From Helicobacter sp. (GTDB lineage Bacteria; Campylobacterota; Campylobacteria; Campylobacterales; Helicobacteraceae), in assembly GCF_014799995.1 (NCBI RefSeq), contig NZ_JAAVGY010000050.1:1-22926 (forward strand): a stretch of 22,926 nt of DNA, written 5' to 3'. The position numbers were made by a program, and so were the translations under genes. Below, one piece after another: positions 16,311 to 22,820 of the stretch (the stretch's first letter is position 1; each line of letters opens with the position of its first letter). Under the pieces are notes generated by a model. That model did no database searches. It had not been told where the DNA came from and saw only the letters and a program-made list of their open reading frames with translations.

Positions 16311-16586
16311 ATGGCTCAAGATTCGGCGAAAAAAAGAGAAATTACTTCTGCTTTTGCTAGAAATCCTAAAGATACAGGTTCAACAGAGGTGCAGATTGCC
16401 CTGCTTAGTGATAGAATCAAAACCCTAACCGAGCACTTAAAAGTCAATCCAAAAGACCATTCTAGCCGCTTAGGACTTAGGAAGCTTGTTTCTCAAAGAA
16501 AAGGCTTGCTCATTTATTTGCGCCGCAAAAACTTCAAAAGTTATGCAAATGTGATTGAGAAATTGGGGCTAAAAGACAGAGGCTAA
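16311..16586 (+). CDS. rpsO: 30S ribosomal protein uS15
   Basis: uS15 binds the central domain of 16S rRNA early in 30S assembly and contacts the 50S subunit. The 91-aa sequence contains FARNPKDTGSTEVQIALLSDRI, HLKVNPKDHSSRLGLRKLVSQRKGLLIYL and the terminal RRKNFKSYANVIEKLGLK, all typical. AGGAGG lies 5 nt before the ATG. It is transcribed alone: a strong hairpin begins before its stop codon and ends at the stop of the convergent dgt gene. Confidence 0.98.
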   Translation: MAQDSAKKREITSAFARNPKDTGSTEVQIALLSDRIKTLTEHLKVNPKDHSSRLGLRKLVSQRKGLLIYLRRKNFKSYANVIEKLGLKDRG

Positions 16587-16605
16587 GACGCCCTGTCTTT
16601 CTTAA
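16572..16605. terminator. Bidirectional terminator between rpsO and dgt
   Basis: AAAGACAG (16572-16579) pairs with CTGTCTTT (16593-16600), plus an inner GGC/GCC, with one bulged A and a 6-nt loop. Ts follow on the plus strand (TTTCTT) and on the minus strand (TTTTAG). The stem overlaps the rpsO stop codon, so the last rpsO codons are part of the terminator. Confidence 0.75.
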
Positions 16606-17708
16606 AACCCTAGCTCGTGATAGAGTGCAATCGCATAGCGGTCTGTCATAGAGGCAATGTAATCCGCACAGACGCGATGTGGTTTCTCTCCTTTATAAAT
16701 TCTTTCTTGTAAGTCTTTTGGTAGTAAATTTATCTCATTATTGAAGCAGTCATAAAGCTTGCGCACGCAACGTTTGCCCATAAACATTTTTTTAGAAATC
16801 TCTTCGTGGCGATAAAGATGCGTCAAAAGAATCTGTTTAAGGGTTTTAATATCATTTTCCATTACTTTGGTGTGAGTAATGGGCAAGGATTCTTTAGCAC
16901 GATAGGTAAAGCATTGCGGGGAGCTTTGCACAAAGGGTTGATTGTTTTCTAAAATATCATAAACCAATAGAGTAATGAGGCGTGAGGTGAAGCGATGTCT
17001 GAAAATAGAATCCCCACGCATTACTTTTTCTTCTTTTTCTACAAACTCTATGGCTTGGGAGACTAATGCGCTTTCTTTAAGATTCTCAAAACCAATCAAC
17101 CCATATTTAATTCCATCGTCAATGTCCGCACTGATGTAGGCAATCTCATCAGATAAATCCACGAGGATTGCTTCAAGGCTTGGGTGAAATTCTACGCGAA
17201 ACGAATTTTTTAGATTGTCGCTCAAAAATGGCTTTTCATAAGGATAAGAATGCTTTAAAATTCCCTCGAGCGTAGCGAAAGTGAGGTTTAAGCCATCAAA
17301 TTCTTTGTAACGTTTTTCTAGCTTGGTTACCACGCGAAACGATTGGAAGTTATGGTCAAATCCATTAGAAAATCCGCAATGGCGCATTATTCTATCTAGT
17401 TCATCGCCTCCCGCGTGTCCAAAAGGTGTGTGTCCCAAATCGTGGGCTAGCGCAATAGCTTCAGAGAGATTCTCATCTAAGCCTAGATTCTTTGCCAAAG
17501 TGCGCGCAATCTGGCTAGCTTCAAGCGAATGCGTCAAACGCGTGCGGAAATAATCCCCGCTATGATTGATAAAAACTTGCGTTTTGTATTCTAGGCGTCT
17601 GAAATAGGAGCTGTGAATGATTCTATCTCTATCGCGTCCAAAGGAATCGCGAAAGTCGGGAGTAGCCAAATGGAATCGCGCATTGGGGTGCATTGGATTT
17701 TGTGTCAT
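16602..17708 (-). CDS. dgt: Deoxyguanosinetriphosphate triphosphohydrolase-like protein (HD domain)
   Basis: This metal-dependent enzyme splits dNTPs to deoxynucleoside and triphosphate and helps control nucleotide pools. The 368-aa protein shows the HD-domain ligands in order: His60 (RTRLTHSLEAS), His89-Asp90 (ALAHDLGHTPFGHAG), and Asp187 (LVDLSDEIAYISADIDDG). The N-terminal FGRDRDRIIHSSYFRRLEYKTQVF is characteristic of the bacterial Dgt-like group. AAAGG is 7 nt before the ATG; an internal ATG at residue 6 is also possible. It belongs to the shorter Dgt-like type rather than the 500-aa E. coli enzyme, so strict dGTP specificity should not be assumed. Confidence 0.9.
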   Translation of the reverse strand: MTQNPMHPNARFHLATPDFRDSFGRDRDRIIHSSYFRRLEYKTQVFINHSGDYFRTRLTHSLEASQIARTLAKNLGLDENLSEAIALAHDLGHTPFGHAGGDELDRIMRHCGFSNGFDHNFQSFRVVTKLEKRYKEFDGLNLTFATLEGILKHSYPYEKPFLSDNLKNSFRVEFHPSLEAILVDLSDEIAYISADIDDGIKYGLIGFENLKESALVSQAIEFVEKEEKVMRGDSIFRHRFTSRLITLLVYDILENNQPFVQSSPQCFTYRAKESLPITHTKVMENDIKTLKQILLTHLYRHEEISKKMFMGKRCVRKLYDCFNNEINLLPKDLQERIYKGEKPHRVCADYIASMTDRYAIALYHELGF

Positions 17709-17786
17709 TACTTTGCCTTTTTTGGTATTATTTTAGCGATTTTGCGTTAAGATTCGCAAGATTTTGAGAAATTTTAGGGGAAATGA

Positions 17787-18545
17787 ATGATAATTTTTGA
17801 AAATGATTCTTTTAAAGTCTTGCGCAAGGCTTTTGGAGAATATCAGACAAATTGTTATTTGACATTGGATAAACATACCCAAGAGGCACTCATCATAGAC
17901 GCGGGCATTGGCGCGAGTGCTTGGGTGATAGAAACATTACAGCACAGCAAGCCTCTTGCGATTCTCAACACACACGGGCATTTTGACCATGTATGGAGCA
18001 ATGCGGAGCTTGTGGCACACTTTAGCGGGATTCCGCTCTTTTGCCCTTTAGAAGACGCCTTTATGCTGGTGGAGGATTGCTTTAGCACGGGATTGCCTAG
18101 CTCTACACCTAGCGTTCTTGTGGGTGCGACAAAAAACGATAGCATTACGTCCAAAATTTCCAATACAAGTAATTTGGGCAGACAGAATTACTATGAGTTA
18201 GGGAATTTTGTCATAGAGTTTTTTTGCTATCCCGGTCATACGCCCGGTTGTAGCGTGATTGTGCTTGGACATAAGTTAGCAAGTGGGGATTCTAACTTAG
18301 CACAAAGCGCAGAATCTCAAAGCCCCAATATGTCCAAGCAAAAAGTAATGTTTAGCGGAGATTTCATCTTTCACCGCTCTATCGGGAGAAGTGATTTTCC
18401 TTATTCCTCCAATAGCGCAATGAAAGCAAGCCTAGAAAAGTTTATGGAGAGAAAAGAAAATCTACTGATTTTGCCCGGACACGGCGAGATAACCAATGTC
18501 GCACAAGAACAAAATAATATCCCCTATTGGCTTACGCGTATTTAG
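17787..18545 (+). CDS. MBL-fold hydrolase, glyoxalase II-like
   Basis: This is a 252-aa zinc-dependent hydrolase. The metal ligands are all present: THGHFDH (His63, His65, Asp67, His68), His151 (YPGHTPGCS), Asp192 (FSGDFIFHRSIGRSDF) and His232 (LPGHGEIT). This pattern is that of glyoxalase II-type hydrolases, but the substrate may be another thioester. Two Ser/Asn-rich inserts (about 115-134 and 163-185) make it longer than the usual 200-210 aa of the compact group. AGGGGA is 5 nt before the ATG. It is divergent from dgt across 78 nt and appears monocistronic. Confidence 0.87.
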   Translation: MIIFENDSFKVLRKAFGEYQTNCYLTLDKHTQEALIIDAGIGASAWVIETLQHSKPLAILNTHGHFDHVWSNAELVAHFSGIPLFCPLEDAFMLVEDCFSTGLPSSTPSVLVGATKNDSITSKISNTSNLGRQNYYELGNFVIEFFCYPGHTPGCSVIVLGHKLASGDSNLAQSAESQSPNMSKQKVMFSGDFIFHRSIGRSDFPYSSNSAMKASLEKFMERKENLLILPGHGEITNVAQEQNNIPYWLTRI

Positions 18546-18666
18546 GTTTAGATAATCTCGCATTTTAAGATTCTAGTTTGTAATATCAACTAGCCTTTAA
18601 GCTCTTAAGATTTTGGAAATTATATGCAAAGATATTAAATAATTAAATTATTTTTGGGATATTTGC

Positions 18667-18993
18667 TTGGTAAAAATTCTTTTGGTTTGTGCGCTTACTC
18701 TTAATGTCGCCTTTGCTTTTGCGGTGGAATCTTTGCAAGAAATCCATAACCAAAATGTGATTCGGCAAAAGTTTGAAGAATCTTGTGGTGCGACGTCTTT
18801 GGCGACTTTGCTTAATCTGTTTGGAATCCAACAATACCAAGAACAAGAGATTTTGAAACTATTAAATCAAAAGACAGATATGCTAAGCTTCCAAGAGCTG
18901 CAAAAGGCGGCTATGGCTTTGGGATATGATACGAGAGGATTTCAGCTCTCAAGAGAAATTTTACAAATCCGTCTTTGCGAGATTGCATTGTGA
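18667..18993 (+). pseudogene. Truncated periplasmic C39-like peptidase (FapD-like)
   Basis: The first 101 residues resemble a single-domain C39 cysteine peptidase: a signal peptide (MVKILLVCALTLNVAFAFA), then NVIRQKFEESCGATSLATLLN with the catalytic Cys40 and MLSFQELQKAAMALGYDTRGFQLSREIL. Family members run on for roughly another 100 residues with the catalytic His and Asp; here the frame enters an interspersed repeat at 18970 and stops 7 codons later. The missing part is not found downstream. C39 enzymes cut after Gly-Gly leaders; periplasmic versions accompany outer-membrane exporters. The start is TTG with a GGGA site. The product is probably inactive as a protease, though a non-cleaving binding role cannot be excluded. 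Confidence 0.7.
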
Positions 18994-19046
18994 AAATAAA
19001 AATATGCGAGATTATGGATTGCTTCCGTTAAAGCCTCGCAATGACG
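18970..19046. repeat. 77-bp repeat with imperfect 12-bp terminal inverted repeats
   Basis: CGTCTTTGCGAG (18970-18981) and CTCGCAATGACG (19035-19046) are inverted copies with one mismatch. The interior holds GGATTGCTTC (19016-19025), and the ends resemble the widespread short interspersed motif with TCATTGCGAG and GAAGCAATCC. Its left end coincides with the point where the C39 peptidase loses similarity. No transposase is present, so it would be a non-autonomous element or a remnant. Confidence 0.55.
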
Positions 19047-19057
19047 CAGTGGGTTCT

Positions 19058-19158
19058 GTCAATTGCGAAGCCTTTGTAAAAGGCTGTGGCAATCTAAATG
19101 AAGCATACTTTAGGTTTTGCAATGGAATCTTTTAGGGATGTTTAGCATTGGTTGCTTC
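19058..19158 (+). repeat. Interspersed repeat, copy A
   Basis: The core 19065-19129 matches the reverse complement of 22010-22074 without gaps at 55 of 65 positions. It contains the hairpin AGCCTTT-GTA-AAAGGCT (19069-19085), whose stem is fully kept in copy B while the loop differs. It ends near GGTTGCTTCC. Open frames running through it are a by-product of the repeat. Confidence 0.75.
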
Positions 19159-19170
19159 CCCCTCTTTTAT

Positions 19171-20973
19171 TTACTCTTCATAAGGACGCGTTTTATTGCC
19201 TTGGAACTTCTCCATTGTTGCACTCGTGCTAGAATGCGTGTCTTTGCGTTTGAGGACTTTATAAAAAGTCTCCCATAGAATCTTACAATCTAGCCAAAAA
19301 CTAAGATGATTCACATACCACACATCTAATGCGAATTTTTCTTCCCAAGAGATTGCATTGCGTCCATTGATTTGCGCCCAGCCTGTGATACCGGGTTTGA
19401 CTTCGTGGCGGCGCGCTTGTTCTTTGGAATATAGTGGCAGATATTCTACCAAGAGCGGACGCGGACCTACGAAACTCATTTCTCCTTTTAAGACATTGAG
19501 GAGTTGTGGTAGCTCATCTAGGCTGCTTTTGCGAATCAGCTTGCCAAAGTGTGTAAGCCTCACTTCATCGGGAAGCAATTCTCCCTTTTCGTTGCGTGCA
19601 TTGTTCATTGTGCGAAACTTAAAAATCTTAAAAATCTTGCCCTCTTTGCCCGGACGCTCTTGTGTAAAAAACACGGGCGAACCGAGTTTGAAACGAATGA
19701 GCAAGGCAGTTAAAAGCAAAATAGGGGAAAAGAGCACAAGCAAAATCGCCCCAAGTGAAATATCCAAAATAGGCTTGATGAAGTCTTTGTAGATTCTAGG
19801 CGAGGATTGTTTAGAATCCAAAACCGAGCGATACAAAGACAAATAGCTTTGGACAATCGTCTCCGTGCTAAACTCGGCATAGACTTTTTCTCTGCTTGCT
19901 TGCCCAAAACGCACGCGCAAATCTTTATCCTCGCTTAATTGTGCGATTCTTTGTGCTAATGTGTTTGCATCTCCAATAGGAACTAAGAAGCCGTTTTTGC
20001 CATTTTCTACCACTTCGCGACAGCCTACGGCGTTGGTTGTGATGAGTGGTTTTGCCATACTTCCAGCCTCCAAGAGCGTGCGTGGAATCCCCTCACGATA
20101 ACTTGGCAAGACAAATAAATCACACGCCCCTATAAGCTCGCGTATGTCGTTGCGTTGTCCAAGATAAAGGACTGCTAAAGAGCCTTTTAAAAATTGCTCA
20201 TTCATTGCAGAAATATTGCCCAAATCTACCCCGCCTACATAGAAAAAGAAAGAATTAGGATTCTTTATCTTAAGCATTTCTGCGGCTTGGTAATATTCCT
20301 TGACTCCTTTATGCGCAATCGCGCGCGCAATCATTAGTGTAATGATAGAATTTTTTGTGATAGGCAGATTCCATTCCTCGCTTAATTTTTGGCGCATTGC
20401 GTGATAGGATTCTTGATTTGCAGGTGCAAAGGCTTGCGTGTCAATGCCAGAGCCTTTAATCAATACTGCTTTTTCTCGCGTTAGGATTCCTTTTTGTAGA
20501 TACAATTCCAAGTCATCACGATTTTGAAACAATACTTTTTTGGCAATTCTAAAGGCAATACGGTTGAGAGATTCTATAACGAATCGTAAAAGGCGAGATT
20601 TTGGGCTTTTATCAATGTAAAAGCTTCCCAAGCCTGTGAGGCTGTTAATCACACATTCTCTACCTGCAAAATAGGCGGCAAATGCACCATAAATATTTGG
20701 CTTTAGCATAAAGGTATGCACGATGTCGGGCTTGGTTTGTCGCAAGATTCTTGTAATCTCTTGAATCGTTTTAAGAGCACCTAGCGGATTGAGGCTTCCC
20801 CTATTGATAGAATATTCTATCGCCTCTATGCCAAGGGGGGCAAACTTATCAAAGTCTGCTCCTTTGGGTATGAGCGCAACGACTTCGTTTCCTTGCGCTT
20901 TGAGAGCTAGCATAATGGGCAGGCGAAAAAGATAGAGATTGGAATCCGTATGTGAGAGAAATAAGACTTTCAT
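19171..20973 (-). CDS. Fused PglA-PglC-like glycosyltransferase / phosphoglycosyl transferase
   Basis: This 600-aa protein joins two enzymes of the N-linked glycosylation pathway. Residues 1-388 are a GT4 transferase like C. jejuni PglA (LSHTDSNLYLFRLPIM, GLGSFYIDK, MIARAIAHKGVKEYY, EX7E at Glu295/Glu303). Residues 396-600 closely resemble PglC, which moves phospho-diNAcBac to undecaprenyl phosphate: a membrane-inserted helix (403-427), FFTQERPGKEGKIFKIFKF, the catalytic Asp487-Glu488, MSFVGPRPLLVEYLPLYSKEQ and GITGWAQINGRNAISW. In C. jejuni these are separate, so the fusion would couple the first two lipid-linked steps. ATG 20973 with AAGGG is chosen over the TTG before it. No other pgl gene is in the window. 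A related Und-PP glycan rather than the N-glycan is possible. Confidence 0.85.
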   Translation of the reverse strand: MKVLFLSHTDSNLYLFRLPIMLALKAQGNEVVALIPKGADFDKFAPLGIEAIEYSINRGSLNPLGALKTIQEITRILRQTKPDIVHTFMLKPNIYGAFAAYFAGRECVINSLTGLGSFYIDKSPKSRLLRFVIESLNRIAFRIAKKVLFQNRDDLELYLQKGILTREKAVLIKGSGIDTQAFAPANQESYHAMRQKLSEEWNLPITKNSIITLMIARAIAHKGVKEYYQAAEMLKIKNPNSFFFYVGGVDLGNISAMNEQFLKGSLAVLYLGQRNDIRELIGACDLFVLPSYREGIPRTLLEAGSMAKPLITTNAVGCREVVENGKNGFLVPIGDANTLAQRIAQLSEDKDLRVRFGQASREKVYAEFSTETIVQSYLSLYRSVLDSKQSSPRIYKDFIKPILDISLGAILLVLFSPILLLTALLIRFKLGSPVFFTQERPGKEGKIFKIFKFRTMNNARNEKGELLPDEVRLTHFGKLIRKSSLDELPQLLNVLKGEMSFVGPRPLLVEYLPLYSKEQARRHEVKPGITGWAQINGRNAISWEEKFALDVWYVNHLSFWLDCKILWETFYKVLKRKDTHSSTSATMEKFQGNKTRPYEE

Positions 20974-21002
20974 CAAAACCCTTGAAATTGCAAAATATTA
21001 GA

Positions 21003-21008
21003 ATTATA
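21003..21008 (-). promoter_or_regulatory. Extended -10 promoter of the PglA-PglC fusion
   Basis: The minus strand reads TGCTATAAT, a perfect TATAAT with the TGn extension, 30 nt before the ATG. It lies back to back with the sigma-54 promoter of the barrel gene. Confidence 0.6.
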
Positions 21009-21030
21009 GCATTAATCAAACAACAAAACT

Positions 21031-21046
21031 TGGCACACCTTTTGCT
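21031..21046 (+). promoter_or_regulatory. Sigma-54 (RpoN) promoter of the outer-membrane barrel gene
   Basis: TGGCAC-N5-TTGCT matches the -24/-12 consensus exactly, with correct spacing, 37 nt before the ATG. The same 16 bases, including the spacer, occur at 22769-22784. Confidence 0.85.
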
Positions 21047-21083
21047 TTATTATTTGCTAAATTCTTTGCAAAAAGGAACGCAA

Positions 21084-21944
21084 ATGTTTAGAAAGATTTT
21101 TCTCTCTTTAGGCTTTTTAAGTGCGGTTAGTTTTGCTTCCGACCCTATTACAATGGATTCTTTGTTTAAAAAACAAATCGGGTTAAGAAGCATTACAAGT
21201 GTGAGTTTTTTAAGTAGTGGTAATGCGTATATTTACAATCTTTATCCTACTTTAGTAGCACAACCTGATACAAAAACTTGGACAGATACGAAGCAGCTTT
21301 CACTCAATCAAACCTTTATTTATACACTCGCTCCCAAGTTTGATTTATTAGTCTCTGGAAGTGGTAGCTATAAACAAAATGAATATTTTAGCTATCTAGG
21401 ATTTGATTATACGACCGAAAAAAGCTTCGATTTTGATTCCTTATGGATTGGCGGAATCTATACTGCTGATACGATTGGAGAAATGTTTATCCCTCAAATC
21501 ACTTTGCAAGGAAGCGTGCTTCAAAGAGAAGAACATTTTGACGAAACAAAAAATTTCACATTTCAATCTTTTTCCGCACAATTAGCATTCAAAAACTATT
21601 CTGACCCTGTGATTTCCTCTCTTTATATTGGTGGAATCTACAATCGTGAAAGAACCTTTGACTATGGTAACTTAGAGTATGGAAACAGCTTGTTTTTTGG
21701 ATTTGATATGTCTGTAGTTCTTAGTCCCAAGGTTTCTTTGGACGCAGGATTAGAGCAGAGATTCCAAAGTGCTTCTAAGTTTGAGGGGAGAAAAACCTCC
21801 AATTCTTATTCTATTCCTACCTTTTCTCTAGGGGCAACTTATAGTTTAAACTCTGACACTGCGCTTTCTGTCTCTGGAACTGCTGGGGGAAGCTCCTCTG
21901 CTCCTGATAGTGTCTTTACTTTTAGCTTATGGAAGAAGTTTTGA
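21084..21944 (+). CDS. Outer-membrane beta-barrel protein, possible exporter
   Basis: I do not recognise a named family with certainty. The 286-aa protein has a Sec signal peptide (MFRKIFLSLGFLSAVSFA, cleavage probably before SDP), then alternating polar/aromatic strands throughout and a terminal Phe preceded by VFTFSLWKKF, the usual outer-membrane insertion signal. Residues about 190-286 hold repeated strand patterns (GYNSLFFGFDM-like, FSLGATYSL, ALSVSGTAGG). In arrangement it recalls FapF-type barrels that work with C39 proteases, but direct similarity is weak. An upstream in-frame extension is rejected because AAAAAGGAA precedes ATG 21084 and the signal peptide starts there. The sigma-54 promoter suggests co-expression with middle flagellar genes. 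Confidence 0.75.
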   Translation: MFRKIFLSLGFLSAVSFASDPITMDSLFKKQIGLRSITSVSFLSSGNAYIYNLYPTLVAQPDTKTWTDTKQLSLNQTFIYTLAPKFDLLVSGSGSYKQNEYFSYLGFDYTTEKSFDFDSLWIGGIYTADTIGEMFIPQITLQGSVLQREEHFDETKNFTFQSFSAQLAFKNYSDPVISSLYIGGIYNRERTFDYGNLEYGNSLFFGFDMSVVLSPKVSLDAGLEQRFQSASKFEGRKTSNSYSIPTFSLGATYSLNSDTALSVSGTAGGSSSAPDSVFTFSLWKKF

Positions 21945-21970
21945 AAAATGCTTTGCAAGATAGTGAATCT

Positions 21971-22084
21971 GAAGCAATCCATAATATAGAATCTCTCCTT
22001 TAACTTTGCGATTCCATTGCAAAATCTAAAGTATGCTGCATTATAAATTCCACAGCCTTTTATAAAGGCTTTACAATGACGAGG
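21971..22084 (-). repeat. Interspersed repeat, copy B (inverted relative to copy A)
   Basis: The minus strand of this stretch repeats copy A (core 22010-22074, 85% identical). It contains the perfect hairpin AGCCTTT-TAT-AAAGGCT (22054-22070) and ends with GGATTGCTTC, as the 77-bp element does internally. It fills the gap between the barrel gene and the double-glycine protein; the hairpin might also act as a terminator of the barrel gene. Confidence 0.75.
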
Positions 22085-22175
22085 CATTCAAAGCAAACCT
22101 GTTTCCTTGTGTAACACTCTCACTAAAATCAAAAGTTAAAAAATCTTCTACACTTCATTTTAAGATTCCCTAATC

Positions 22176-22181
22176 TATAAT
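22176..22181 (+). promoter_or_regulatory. -10 box of the double-glycine protein gene
   Basis: A perfect TATAAT lies 30 nt before the AAGGAG-preceded ATG. Unlike its two neighbours this gene shows no sigma-54 element, so it appears to be sigma-70 driven. Confidence 0.6.
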
Positions 22182-22211
22182 GAAAATCTAAATTTTAAAT
22201 AAGGAGTAAAG

Positions 22212-22748
22212 ATGAAAAAGTTAATGTTAGGAGCTTTACTAAGTTTAGGAATCTCAAGCACACTTTTTGCAGAAGTAGATTTAATCTCACTTGCAACCAA
22301 TGGAGAATTTAACGAACAAAGCAAAGGTGTTAGAGTTTTAAATGATGAGGAAATGAGTAAGGTTGTGGGAGGGGCGTATCTTTATAAGATTGAGAATGGG
22401 CGTGTTATAGTGCCAGAGGTTGTGATACATCAATATGGCACAACAAATAATTCAGGCACAAGAGTATCTTATACAGCTTATTATGAATTGTTTCCCGATA
22501 GCACAAATGAACTTTTGCCTCTTAATGTAGATGATGGAAGTGGAAACTATAAGCCTGTTGTTTCTGCAACTTTAAATTTACTCACTAATCAAGTGAATGT
22601 TTCTATTATTGGTGCGAATCAATACAACCCTGTCTATACAAGAAGTGCGGATAGGAATTATGCAAATCAGTTGTTGGAAAAAGATAATAGAAAATTAATT
22701 AATCAAGCTAATAGTCTTGTTAAAGACTATGCTAAAAATTACCGCTAA
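22212..22748 (+). CDS. Secreted protein with Sec signal plus double-glycine leader
   Basis: This unrecognised 178-aa protein has a bipartite N terminus. Residues 1-20 (MKKLMLGALLSLGISSTLFA) are a clear Sec signal peptide. Residues 43-54 (LNDEEMSKVVGG) fit the double-glycine leader consensus position by position: Leu -12, Glu -8, Met -7, Val -4, Gly -2, Gly -1. The predicted mature part (55-178) is rich in Tyr, Asn, Ser and Thr, with beta-like segments at 85-95 and 117-135, and no Cys. Such leaders are cut by C39 peptidases, but normally without a Sec signal; here cutting would have to be periplasmic. The only C39 gene in sight is broken. AAGGAG is 5 nt before the ATG. The function (surface protein, peptide or fibre subunit) is unknown. 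Confidence 0.8.
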   Translation: MKKLMLGALLSLGISSTLFAEVDLISLATNGEFNEQSKGVRVLNDEEMSKVVGGAYLYKIENGRVIVPEVVIHQYGTTNNSGTRVSYTAYYELFPDSTNELLPLNVDDGSGNYKPVVSATLNLLTNQVNVSIIGANQYNPVYTRSADRNYANQLLEKDNRKLINQANSLVKDYAKNYR

Positions 22749-22768
22749 ATTATAAAATTTGCCATTTT

Positions 22769-22784
22769 TGGCACACCTTTTGCT
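22769..22784 (+). promoter_or_regulatory. Sigma-54 (RpoN) promoter of the last gene
   Basis: TGGCAC-N5-TTGCT is identical over 16 nt to the promoter at 21031-21046 and lies 35 nt before the ATG. The -24 box is also the right arm of TGCCA-TTTT-TGGCA (22760-22773). Confidence 0.85.
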
Positions 22785-22820
22785 TATCCTTTTCTAAAAT
22801 CCAAAGAAAAGGATAAGCAA
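22780..22820. repeat. 16-bp perfect inverted repeat over promoter and ribosome site
   Basis: TTGCTTATCCTTTTCT (22780-22795) and AGAAAAGGATAAGCAA (22805-22820) pair perfectly around a 9-nt loop. The left arm covers the sigma-54 -12 box and the expected transcript start; the right arm covers the AAGGA ribosome site and the A of the ATG. RNA started at the sigma-54 promoter would lack most of the left arm, while read-through RNA would contain the full hairpin. Confidence 0.9.

Noticed and set aside
18926..19135. A 69-codon open frame through repeat copy A.
   Set aside because: It overlaps the peptidase remnant, lacks a ribosome site and is made almost wholly of interspersed repeat; the similar peptide in copy B follows from DNA identity.
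21839..22087. An 82-codon minus-strand frame through repeat copy B and the end of the barrel gene.
   Set aside because: It is antisense to the better-supported barrel gene and repeat-derived, with no ribosome site.
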